Positions 1-5,505 of a stretch of DNA of 5,505 bases are shown piece after piece. The stretch comes from Gemmatimonadota bacterium (GTDB lineage Bacteria > Gemmatimonadota > Gemmatimonadetes > Gemmatimonadales > GWC2-71-9). How positions within the stretch are numbered: position 1 is the stretch's first letter; each line of letters begins with the position of its first letter. The translations under genes were made by a program, and so were the position numbers. The notes under the pieces are model-generated. The model searched no databases, was not told the DNA's origin, and saw nothing but the letters and a program-made list of their open reading frames with translations. The stretch covers positions 1 through 5,505 of the forward strand of contig JACZUR010000157.1 in the NCBI GenBank assembly GCA_022573095.1. Reading direction: 5' to 3'.

Positions 1-129
1 TTTATGGCTAGTCTGGTCTCAACTTGATGAGGACTACGCGATCTCCAGAACTGAAACATCTGATTCGGGCCCTCATGAGCAACCCAGACAATCAGATCTA
101 CATGGAGAACCTTTGGGAAAACTAGCAAC

Positions 130-2952
130 CTAGGGAGATCGACTCTCCGGAAAGAGAGAGACCAGCACGTAATTGTCCATGCTAAGATATTCATCGGCGG
201 CCCTGCGAATTCTTTCCTTCGTTAGACCGTCTATGAGCTCCTCAAGGCGAAGGATCATCTCGGGATCAGTACCATAACGTTCTGCTCTGACCAGATTCGA
301 CACCCAAAAATCATTCCGCCGCAAACTGGTTTCGTAGCTGAGCCTCTGAGCTTGTTGCACCTTGACCAGGTTTGAGTCCGATGGCCCGGCTGTTGCAAGG
401 CTTGCGATCTGTTCGAACACTACTGCAATCAGTTCATCCGTGCGTTCAGGATCGGATCCGAAGGTAATGTGAAACGAATATCCGTGATCCGGTTCCCTTT
501 CGACCTCAGCGGAAACGCCCACATGGTACGTTCCTCCCAGATCTTCTCTGAGGCGTTCTCTCAGCATGATTTCCAGGACTGCGGCCGTTGAGGAGAGGAT
601 GTATCGGTTGTGTCTTGTTGGGCTGAGCTCGCCCGTGAACACGATCTCCGTTCGGCTCTTAGGTTCGATGCCCGCCACTACACGTTTTCGGATCACACCA
701 GACGGAGCCTCGATACCGACATCCTGCCATGATTCCTGCCGGCCCGTCGACGGCAAGCCACCCAGGTAGGTCTCAACGAGCGATCTTATGGAATCCGGCT
801 CGAACTTTCCAACGATGATAAACGTGAAATCCCCGGCATCAGCAAAGCGGTCGCGGTAGAACTCATAGGAGGTTTCCAGATCCATCCCCTCGAAGAACTC
901 CGGCGTTATTGGACGTGCGCGCAGATGTCCTTGTGAAAGGGTGACGGATACTGTATCGCTAAAAACCGCCTCTGGATCTGCACCGCGATTCGCAAAGAAA
1001 GCACTCATCCGGGAACGAAATGACTGAAAAGCTACGCTGTCGCTCCGCGGCTGGGTGAAGTAAAGATAGATGAGTTGAAACATCGTCTCGATATCTTCAG
1101 GGGAAGCGGACCCAGCAAGACCTTCAGTAAACGTTGCAATACTCGGGGAAACTCTCACAGCCTTCCCGGCGAGGGCCTTCTGCAGATTTATGAGATTGAA
1201 ATCTCCAACACCCCCTTGCGACACAACCGAGGACGCGGTACGCGCGGCTATGAAGTCTTCGTCGGATGCGAGCGAGGTTCCACCGGGACTGAACGCCCGG
1301 AAGACAACCTCGTCGTCCTCGAAGTCAGTCGATTTGAGCAGGACACGCACGCCATTCGCCAGCTCCCAGATCACAACGCCCAGAGATGGGTACGCAGATT
1401 CTTCGATGACTTCGGAACCCGCCGGAGCATTCGCAATCAGCGGAGCTTCCGTCACCGTATCCTCGTACGGTTCGATCGGCACATCATCTATACTCTCAAG
1501 AACTAGCTGCAATCCAGATTCCGTGGGCTGCTCTATCTCATCATTTATCGGCGAATTGGACAATATCACGCGGCTCTGATCTGTGAGCCACTGTTCCGCG
1601 AGGCTGTTGACGTCTGACAGCGTTATCGTAGGTAGAAACGTACGGTACAGTTCGAGTTCAACTTCTATCCCGGGAATCGGTTCGTCCGTCAGATAGTTAC
1701 GCCTGTACTCGGCCGCGAATGAACGGGACTCTCGCGTGCCTCTGTCGGCAAAGAACTGTTCCATGCCTCTGAGTGCCTCCGCTTTCGCTCGCTCCAGTTC
1801 GCTTTCCACAAATCCGTGTCTCTCGACACGTTCGGCTTCAACGAGCAACGCGCGCAATCCGGTCTCGATTGCGCCCCCTGCTACCAGCGCCGCGAGAAAA
1901 TACACCTCACCAGATCTGACTAGCTGGCCCTGTGACGAAAATCCAAAAATGAACGGCGGATCACTCGTGTGCGTGAGTTCAGCCAGCCGGTCGTTGAACA
2001 TGGAGTTATATAATTGTTCAACAATGCTCTGTCTGTAGGACCCCACACTGCCTTGTTCTCTGAGTGGTTGCTTGTGATAGACGGATACCATGGAGGTCGC
2101 AGCTTCGGGATCGGAGGCGAGCGCGAACAGCGTTTCGGCGTGTGGGGGCACATCAAACACCGGGCGTGGTGTGGCGCCGGAGATCAAAGGAATGCCGCCG
2201 AACCGGTCGCGGATCAGAGTTTCGATTGCATCAGGATCAAAGTCGCCGATCGCTATCACCGCCATCAGATCGGGTCGATACCATCTTTCGTAGAAGCCGG
2301 TCAGCCTCTCATATTCAAAATTTTCCAGCGACTCGATAGTTCCAATTGGCAGCCGGTCGGCATATCGCGAATTCGCGAAAAGAGTCGGAAACTGTTCGTC
2401 CCGCATCCGGGCGTCCGCTCCCCTACCCCTCCTCCATTCCTCGATTACTACCCCTCGCTCGAGTTCGACTTCCTCACGATCAAAGGTCACTTTGTGCGCC
2501 CACTCTTCCAGAATCCTGAACCCCGTATCCAGTATCTCTGCGTCATCCGTCGGAACAGTCAGCCGGTAGATAGTTTCATCGAAACTCGTAGAGGCATTGA
2601 TGTCCGCCCCAAACCGCATTCCTACAGTCTCGAGGTAGTCGATTATCGCCTGCTTCTCGAAGCTCTCGGTTCCGTTGAACGCCATATGCTCGGCGAAATG
2701 AGCAAGTCCTAGCTGATCGTCGTCCTCAAGTACCGAGCCCACGTTCACGACGAGCCGGAGTTCTGCCCTATTCTCCGGCCGCTGGTTTGCTCTCACGTAA
2801 TACCGAAGACCGTTCTCGAGGGTGTTGATCCTGACCTGTGAGTCAACGGGTAATCTCTCGGCGAGATCGAGTTGTTGAGCCCCAATCGCCTGGGCCAAAA
2901 CGGCCGCAAGTACGGCGTTAACCGTAGCAGTTACTCTCAACATGTATCTCAT
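130..2952 (-). CDS. Exported M16 family zinc metallopeptidase (insulinase/pitrilysin-like, two-domain)
   Basis: A complete 940-residue peptidase of the M16 family, expected to degrade peptides or small proteins in the periplasm or at the outer membrane. Residues 1-25 form a signal peptide: a short basic start, a hydrophobic Ala/Val/Leu core and a likely cleavage after AIGA. The inverted zinc motif HxxEH is H85-F-A-E88-H89, with E88 as the general base. E172 in the segment VVIEEW is the probable third zinc ligand and E165 a supporting acid. The C-terminal half (about 500-940) is the second, non-catalytic M16 unit; its RLREDLGGTY segment carries the Arg/Tyr pair typical of the substrate-binding half. 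Length and order match single-chain two-domain M16 proteins of the PqqL type. The ATG at 2952 is chosen because AGGAG lies 12 nt upstream; a second ATG at 2943 would be 21 nt away. It stands alone, with a tRNA fragment 67 bp upstream. Substrate unknown. Confidence 0.96.
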   Translation of the reverse strand: MRYMLRVTATVNAVLAAVLAQAIGAQQLDLAERLPVDSQVRINTLENGLRYYVRANQRPENRAELRLVVNVGSVLEDDDQLGLAHFAEHMAFNGTESFEKQAIIDYLETVGMRFGADINASTSFDETIYRLTVPTDDAEILDTGFRILEEWAHKVTFDREEVELERGVVIEEWRRGRGADARMRDEQFPTLFANSRYADRLPIGTIESLENFEYERLTGFYERWYRPDLMAVIAIGDFDPDAIETLIRDRFGGIPLISGATPRPVFDVPPHAETLFALASDPEAATSMVSVYHKQPLREQGSVGSYRQSIVEQLYNSMFNDRLAELTHTSDPPFIFGFSSQGQLVRSGEVYFLAALVAGGAIETGLRALLVEAERVERHGFVESELERAKAEALRGMEQFFADRGTRESRSFAAEYRRNYLTDEPIPGIEVELELYRTFLPTITLSDVNSLAEQWLTDQSRVILSNSPINDEIEQPTESGLQLVLESIDDVPIEPYEDTVTEAPLIANAPAGSEVIEESAYPSLGVVIWELANGVRVLLKSTDFEDDEVVFRAFSPGGTSLASDEDFIAARTASSVVSQGGVGDFNLINLQKALAGKAVRVSPSIATFTEGLAGSASPEDIETMFQLIYLYFTQPRSDSVAFQSFRSRMSAFFANRGADPEAVFSDTVSVTLSQGHLRARPITPEFFEGMDLETSYEFYRDRFADAGDFTFIIVGKFEPDSIRSLVETYLGGLPSTGRQESWQDVGIEAPSGVIRKRVVAGIEPKSRTEIVFTGELSPTRHNRYILSSTAAVLEIMLRERLREDLGGTYHVGVSAEVEREPDHGYSFHITFGSDPERTDELIAVVFEQIASLATAGPSDSNLVKVQQAQRLSYETSLRRNDFWVSNLVRAERYGTDPEMILRLEELIDGLTKERIRRAADEYLSMDNYVLVSLFPESRSP

Positions 2953-2964
2953 ACTTAGAATTTA

Positions 2965-2969
2965 CTCCT
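2965..2969 (-). promoter_or_regulatory. Shine-Dalgarno site of the M16 peptidase gene
   Basis: AGGAG on the minus strand, 12 nt before the ATG at 2952. The spacing is long but supports this ATG over the in-frame ATG nine bases further on. I see no convincing -35/-10 pair in the 67 bp between this gene and the tRNA fragment. Transcription may therefore once have come from the tRNA promoter or from further upstream. Confidence 0.55.
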
Positions 2970-2988
2970 AGGATTTACCCCGTGACTG

Positions 2989-3001
2989 GGACACTGTGTC
3001 C
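2989..3001. repeat. 13-bp palindrome GGACACTGTGTCC
   Basis: A perfect 6-bp inverted repeat around one central T, lying between the tRNA fragment and the M16 gene. Its half-site GTGTCC recurs at 3083-3088 on the other side of the tRNA fragment. It could be an operator for the peptidase gene or an integrase or excisionase arm site. It is too short to decide. Confidence 0.35.
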
Positions 3002-3019
3002 GGCATTCGGCAGGACCAA

Positions 3020-3066
<47 letters not shown>

Positions 3067-3082
3067 TTAAGTATTACGACAA

Positions 3083-3195
3083 GTGTCCACACAGTCTAGG
3101 GCATGATTAGCAAACCTCACAAAAATAGCGTACTAGGCAAAGAGCCCGGGGAGACTCGGGCTCTTGTTTTGTCCACACAGTCCATAGCGTCCACA
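3083..3195 (+). repeat. Three DnaA-box-like GTCCACA repeats upstream of the initiator-like gene
   Basis: Copies lie at 3083-3091 (GTGTCCACA), 3169-3177 (TTGTCCACA) and 3187-3195 (GCGTCCACA), all on the plus strand. Similarity extends further: the first two share TGTCCACACAGTC (3084-3096 and 3170-3182), and the first and third continue into TAGGGCA. The middle copy is one base from the classical DnaA box TTATCCACA and equals the TTGTCCACA form favoured in GC-rich actinobacteria. They lie between the tRNA fragment and the start of the winged-helix gene, a common place for DnaA boxes in iteron replicons. Alternatives are integrase arm-type sites beside the attachment core, or operators for the downstream gene. 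Confidence 0.5.
3140..3170 (+). terminator. Rho-independent terminator-like hairpin
   Basis: AGAGCCCG (3141-3148) pairs perfectly with CGGGCTCT (3157-3164) around an 8-base loop, plus an A-T pair at 3140/3165. TGTTTT follows on the plus side. The T-rich tail makes it directional for plus-strand transcripts. No plus-strand gene ends just upstream in this arrangement. If the region is an integrated element, the hairpin could have closed a rightward transcription unit that abutted the attachment site in the circular form. It could also act as a leader attenuator for the gene at 3221. Confidence 0.6.
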
Positions 3196-3220
3196 CCGTT
3201 AGGGCACAATCGGAGCACAG

Positions 3221-3868
3221 ATGAGTGATCTAGGTACGGCCACCATCCGGGTGGTCAAAGCTTCAAGGGTGCTAGCCGATATCGATAAGCTGGTCTGGAT
3301 CGAGATTTACCACTTAGACCAGGGACCGGAAGGGTGCTACATACTACCCGATACCTTGGCGCGGCGCATCGGTAGATCTAGGGACACGATGGAGCGATCT
3401 AGGCGACGGTTGAAGGACGCTGGTTTGCTCTACTCAGTCCCCCGCCCCGGGTACTGCGACAGATGGCACGTTGCGCTACCAGCTAAGTGTGTCGCGGTAA
3501 GCTCTCGACCCACTGACGAAGACGTTGAGGTAGCGGCTAACCAACTCGACGAACTCATTAGCCAACCTGGCGGCAACAGTGCCGCCAAGATAATTGATAA
3601 CCTGGCGGCACACATGCAACCAAGTTCACCCAAACCTGGCGGCACCCCTGCATCCAACCTGGCGGCAAATGAGACGCAACCTGGCGGCACCCCTGCGGTC
3701 CCTATTAAAGGAAGAGTACTGATAAGTACAGAATCAGTACTGAAGGACGAAGAACGGATTGAGAAAAAAAATGAAACTGCTAAAGAACAGAAACGCTCTC
3801 CACCAAACTGGATTGCCGAGGCTAAACGGATCGCGAGGGAAAGAGAAAGCACGATGGCCGGAAAGTAA
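3221..3868 (+). CDS. Winged-helix replication-initiator-like protein (phage O / plasmid Rep style)
   Basis: A 215-residue protein. Residues about 15-87 form a winged helix: a first helix (LVWIEIYHLD), a helix-turn-helix at 42-70 (PDTLARRIGRSRDTMERS, then RRRLKDAGLL), and a beta wing at 71-87. This resembles the N-terminal DNA-binding domain of HTH proteins found in phage and plasmid replication modules. Residues 88-165 are a low-complexity linker rich in Pro, Gly, Ala and Asn, encoded by five DNA iterons. The tail (166-215) is charged and probably helical, a plausible place for contact with a helicase or loader. The ATG at 3221 has GGAG five bases before it. By analogy with lambda O, it may bind the iterons within its own gene and start replication. 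That role is inferred from architecture and context; a transcription regulator of a mobile element is the alternative. Confidence 0.72.
   Translation: MSDLGTATIRVVKASRVLADIDKLVWIEIYHLDQGPEGCYILPDTLARRIGRSRDTMERSRRRLKDAGLLYSVPRPGYCDRWHVALPAKCVAVSSRPTDEDVEVAANQLDELISQPGGNSAAKIIDNLAAHMQPSSPKPGGTPASNLAANETQPGGTPAVPIKGRVLISTESVLKDEERIEKKNETAKEQKRSPPNWIAEAKRIARERESTMAGK
3564..3689 (+). repeat. Five 12-bp iterons AACCTGGCGGCA inside the initiator-like gene
   Basis: Exact copies begin at 3564, 3599, 3633, 3656 and 3678, giving start-to-start distances of 35, 34, 23 and 22 bp. These are roughly three and two helical turns, so the sites may lie on similar faces of the DNA. Copies 3 and 5 share 19 bp (the 12-mer plus CCCCTGC). 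Copies 1, 3 and 5 are read as Q/K-P-G-G, whereas copies 2 and 4 are read as N-L-A-A. The same DNA is thus kept in two reading frames, which a protein-level repeat would not require. Iterons in this position are typical of origins embedded in initiator genes. No database comparison was possible. Confidence 0.8.
3568..3587. repeat. Perfect 8-bp hairpin overlapping the first iteron
   Basis: TGGCGGCA (3568-3575) is followed by the 4-base loop ACAG and its exact reverse complement TGCCGCCA (3580-3587). The left arm is the core of iteron 1 and the right arm is an inverted partial iteron, so a protein dimer could bind the pair. Inverted copies of an iteron core are often operators through which an initiator controls its own gene. 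It has no T-rich tail and is not a terminator. Confidence 0.55.
3698..3795. other. AT-richer segment with a 9-bp inverted repeat; candidate unwinding region
   Basis: Directly after the iterons the sequence becomes visibly richer in A and T, including a run of eight A's at 3764-3771. It contains AGTACTGAT (3715-3723) and its perfect reverse complement ATCAGTACT (3733-3741), separated by nine bases. In lambda, the iterons inside O are followed by an AT-rich stretch where the origin opens, and the layout here is parallel. Assignment as an unwinding element is inference. The segment also encodes the charged tail of the winged-helix protein, whose Lys/Glu codons account for some of the A content. 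Confidence 0.4.
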
Positions 3869-3930
3869 CGGACGGGTGAGAAAGACGGTACGGGCCACTC
3901 CGCGAAGGTAGGAAAAGTTGACATTACTGA

Positions 3931-3945
3931 AAGGGGCCAAACATG
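3931..3945 (+). promoter_or_regulatory. Orphan ribosome-binding site and ATG
   Basis: AAGGGG (3931-3936) stands six bases before an ATG (3943-3945), 74 bp after the winged-helix gene ends. The first codons read MATSNSPK, but the frame then runs antisense through the lipoprotein gene, whose stop codon is at 3952-3954. A likely reading is that this is the start of a second element gene whose body was lost when flanking DNA was joined about ten bases later. Chance occurrence is possible. Confidence 0.35.
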
Positions 3946-3951
3946 GCGACC

Positions 3952-4326
3952 TCAAACTCGCCCAAGCTGAACGTCGATGGTTTGCAGTTCCTCTGTGCAA
4001 CTGACTACCTCTCCGATGAGGACCCGTGCGAGGATCTCGAAGAAAAAGTCTGGGTGGGTTATCGCAAGGGTCGCGAAGTCCCCAGTGCAACCGGTGTTGA
4101 CAAACGAAAGCGAATAACGCCCCGAAGTGTCGGTGAGACCCTCGGCCAAGATCCTGTTTTCAACGAAGCCGAATTGGAATACCACTACCTCAGCGCCGAC
4201 TACAGGAGACCCGTCGTCGGCCGCCGTGACCGTGCCCTCCACCCGAATGGTCAAGGACCGTGGCTCTGTGGTACCACGACAAGCCAGTACGAAGAGCGCG
4301 ACCAGACAAAGAGATACGTGATGCAT
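3952..4326 (-). CDS. Small lipoprotein with carboxypeptidase-regulatory-like domain
   Basis: A 124-residue predicted lipoprotein. Residues 1-16 are a short hydrophobic signal ending in a lipobox, VLAC, with C16 as the lipidated residue; the n-region carries His rather than Lys/Arg, which is slightly unusual. Residues about 27-76 match the CarboxypepD_reg-like Ig/transthyretin fold pattern: VEGTV, then GSPVVGAEVVV, then LTDTSGRYSLSF. A further strand region ends in IDVQLGRV. C80 and C110 could form a disulfide. Such domains usually serve as stalks or binding modules on envelope proteins, not as enzymes. The start at 4326 is preferred: it is an ATG preceded by a G-rich GGGGGG about eight bases away. 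A longer frame begins at a TTG at 4377 and would bury the signal peptide 17 residues in. It is 115 bp downstream of, and on the same strand as, the beta-rich gene. Substrate and role unknown. Confidence 0.85.
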   Translation of the reverse strand: MHHVSLCLVALFVLACRGTTEPRSLTIRVEGTVTAADDGSPVVGAEVVVFQFGFVENRILAEGLTDTSGRYSLSFVNTGCTGDFATLAITHPDFFFEILARVLIGEVVSCTEELQTIDVQLGRV

Positions 4327-4359
4327 GTTGGATTCCCCCCGTATGCTATGGCTAGCAGA

Positions 4360-4388
4360 ATACCAGCGAGCCGTCAAGTAAACGTCAA
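4360..4388 (-). promoter_or_regulatory. Weak candidate promoter of the lipoprotein gene
   Basis: On the minus strand TTGACG (4383-4388) lies 17 bases before TGGTAT (4360-4365), about 33 bases upstream of the lipoprotein ATG. The -35 element is good but the -10 element is poor. A second TTGACG at 4372-4377 has no better partner. Co-transcription with the upstream beta-rich gene is equally possible. Confidence 0.22.
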
Positions 4389-4440
4389 CCGAGGGCCGAA
4401 GTATGGATGGAAGAACGCTACGAGTTAGGGCCGTCTGATG

Positions 4441-4986
4441 TTAACGCACTGCCTCCCATGGGCCACGAAGGGGGGAGATACCGACATCAGCTACCCCCAA
4501 GTCGGCCCTCCAATTTGCGGTACCGGACATGCTAGTTCTGTTTCCGAGAGAACCGGAAAGCAGACCTGTTTGACGAGCATTCATCGTATCGAAACCGAAG
4601 CTCACTTCGATTCCACATTCCTTGATACAAAGCCACCCGTCGTCGCCGACGGTCCCGTTCACGATTGTGCCACTAGTCGACCTATCAAGGATTGTATCGC
4701 CCCGCAGCACGCAGATGAGCCCCCCACCGCTGTAGGTCCCGGTGAAGGTATTGTCGTTGAGCTGGATCGTGACGTTCCCGCTGCGGTCGAGTTGGATCGT
4801 GATCGTCGTATCCGAGCCTTGGAACGTGCCGGACCAGCCGGTGTCGTTGGGCACCAGGTCGATGACGGGGACGTTGTACATCAACTCATCGGAGATCGCG
4901 CCGGTAAAACCGACCTTCAGGAGTCCGAAGGTGTAGGCGTACTTCTTGTTGAGTTCATCTCGCTCGCTGTCGCTGAGCCAGGCCAT
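4441..4986 (-). CDS. Beta-strand-rich hypothetical protein
   Basis: I do not recognise a named family. From the ATG at 4986 the protein has 181 residues. Residues about 1-50 are mixed (MAWLSDSERDELNKKYAYTF). The rest alternates short strands and Gly/Ser/Thr/Asn turns, such as TITIQLDRSGNVTIQL, NTFTGTYSGG, SGTIVNGTVGDDG and SGSLGNRTSMSGTANW. It ends in a GPWEAVR tail, as in small beta-barrel or lipocalin-like envelope proteins. Cys at about 92, 120 and 124 could allow a disulfide. No signal peptide is seen, which is odd for such a protein. The frame stays open to an ATG at 5055, but that extension is the antisense of the monooxygenase gene. The true N-terminus may have been lost at a junction near 4985. 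It lies 115 bp upstream of the lipoprotein gene on the same strand and may be co-transcribed with it. Confidence 0.62.
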   Translation of the reverse strand: MAWLSDSERDELNKKYAYTFGLLKVGFTGAISDELMYNVPVIDLVPNDTGWSGTFQGSDTTITIQLDRSGNVTIQLNDNTFTGTYSGGGLICVLRGDTILDRSTSGTIVNGTVGDDGWLCIKECGIEVSFGFDTMNARQTGLLSGSLGNRTSMSGTANWRADLGVADVGISPLRGPWEAVR

Positions 4987-5505
4987 GGGCACCTTGACCT
5001 TGGGCGTGTCGCTGGGAGGACGGGAGAACGAGTTTGCTGCCTTGAGCATGCCCATCGAGCAGAGAGCCGGGCGGCTGGTGGAGGGGATTTCGGTGATGCG
5101 GCGGCTATGGAGTGAGTCCGACGTAACCTTCGACGGTCGCTACTACCACCTGGACCATGCCAACATCTCACCCAAGCCGGCTAGGCCAGGAGGAATCCCC
5201 GTGATATTCGGTTCCGCCGCCGAGCCGTCGTTGCGCCGGGCGGGGCGTGTCGGCGATGGCTGGATCCAGGGTGGCAGGGGCGGCCCTGAGAGCTTCGGCA
5301 AGGCGTGGGCTACGGTCCAGCAGGCGGCCCAAGACGCCGGACGCGACCCCGCGGCGCTCGCCAGCGCCAAGCTGCTTTACACGAACCCTGGCAACGACAA
5401 GGCCAAGGCCGAGCGCAAAGATCTCGAGTCTCGTCTGAAGAAGCTTCGTGCCACGGGGCCGAAGCAGCCGATGGCGATATCCGTCCAGGACGAGCCCAGT
5501 TCCGC
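4985..5505 (+). CDS. Luciferase-like monooxygenase (LLM class), 5'-truncated and running off the window
   Basis: The frame is open from 4937 to the window end; recognisable LLM sequence starts at about 4985. Family hallmarks in order (numbered from ATG 4985) are LTLGVSLGGRENEF (4-17), the helix ERAG-like QRAGRLVEGISVMRRLW (26-42), the strand VTFDGRYYHLD (47-57), then PKPARPGGIPVIFGSAAEPS (63-82), and the flavin/F420-barrel signature RRAGRVGDGWI (84-94). A helix with AGRDPAAL follows. Members are TIM-barrel enzymes using FMN or F420; the cofactor cannot be told from this part. Intact members carry about 100 residues before the LGVGLGG motif, and these are missing: in-frame sequence before 4985 is antisense to the beta-rich gene. 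It is therefore a broken gene or an assembly join. The region is visibly more GC-rich than the M16 gene. Confidence 0.82.
   Translation, partial: MGTLTLGVSLGGRENEFAALSMPIEQRAGRLVEGISVMRRLWSESDVTFDGRYYHLDHANISPKPARPGGIPVIFGSAAEPSLRRAGRVGDGWIQGGRGGPESFGKAWATVQQAAQDAGRDPAALASAKLLYTNPGNDKAKAERKDLESRLKKLRATGPKQPMAISVQDEPSS

Noticed and set aside
12..125. Short plus-strand frame ending at 123-125, reading SPELKHLIRAL then MSNPDNQIYMENLW
   Set aside because: It looks somewhat protein-like, but it follows a stop at 9-11, its ATG at 27 has no ribosome-binding site and it is only 32 codons. It could be the 3' scrap of a convergent gene, but support is too thin to annotate. Nothing else is seen in 1-129.
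1075..2712. Several plus-strand frames within the M16 gene
   Set aside because: All are antisense shadows of a full-length, motif-bearing peptidase.
3564..3689. CRISPR array
   Set aside because: Repeats are only 12 bp, spacers are 10-23 bp and uneven, and the whole stretch lies inside an open, translated gene.
3869..3930. Terminator after the winged-helix gene
   Set aside because: No stem longer than four or five pairs and no T-run was found.
3943..4428. Plus-strand 161-codon frame after the winged-helix gene
   Set aside because: It is antisense to the lipoprotein, which has a signal peptide, a lipobox and a recognisable domain. The plus frame has low-complexity shadow composition. Only its start signal was kept as an observation.
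4438..5115. Plus-strand 225-codon frame opposite the beta-rich gene
   Set aside because: The translation is rich in Arg, Asp, Val and Gly shadow sequence with no domain. The opposite strand gives a coherent beta-rich protein and, past 4985, another plus frame gives the monooxygenase.
5143..5370. Minus-strand frame opposite the monooxygenase
   Set aside because: It is an Ala/Pro-rich shadow of a GC-rich coding strand; the plus strand carries clear family motifs.

Overview
The window reads like accessory chromosomal DNA from a Gram-negative (diderm) bacterium. It encodes an exported M16 zinc peptidase and a lipobox-bearing lipoprotein, both expected in an envelope with a periplasm. The style of the long two-domain M16 protein and of the beta-rich and carboxypeptidase-regulatory-like surface proteins recalls Gemmatimonadota or similar environmental phyla. 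That assignment is a guess from protein character, not a demonstrated placement.

Layout. Positions 130-2952 (minus) hold a complete 940-residue M16 (insulinase/pitrilysin-type) peptidase with a signal peptide. Upstream of it, at 3020-3066 (minus), is only the 3' half of a tRNA-Arg(UCU) gene: anticodon arm, variable loop, T arm and 3' acceptor strand, with no D arm or 5' acceptor strand. Such half-tRNAs are the usual scar of a tyrosine-integrase element. The orientation puts the M16 gene on the chromosomal side and the element to the right. The DNA to the right fits a replicating element: a terminator-like hairpin (3140-3170), three DnaA-box-like GTCCACA sites (3083-3195), and a winged-helix protein (3221-3868, plus) that looks like a phage or plasmid replication initiator.

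The most striking signal is inside that gene. Five exact copies of the 12-mer AACCTGGCGGCA occur at 3564-3689, spaced 35, 34, 23 and 22 bp apart. They are read in two different reading frames, so the DNA rather than the protein repeat appears to be what is kept. An AT-richer stretch with a perfect 9-bp inverted repeat follows. Iterons plus an AT-rich segment inside an initiator gene is the arrangement of the lambda O gene and its origin. I propose an in-gene replication origin of an integrated plasmid- or phage-like element.

To the right, a well-formed ribosome-binding site and ATG (3931-3945) lead straight into the antisense of the next gene, which suggests the element is cut off near 3945-3955. 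Then come two minus-strand genes: a beta-strand-rich protein of unknown function (4441-4986) and a small lipoprotein with a carboxypeptidase-regulatory-like domain (3952-4326). The last part (4985-5505, plus) is a luciferase-like monooxygenase gene that lacks its first roughly 100 codons and runs off the window. Its homology begins where the beta-rich gene starts on the other strand, so a rearrangement or assembly junction lies close to 4985. No integrase, second attachment site, CRISPR array or insertion sequence is visible. The window looks like a patchwork of at least three joined segments.
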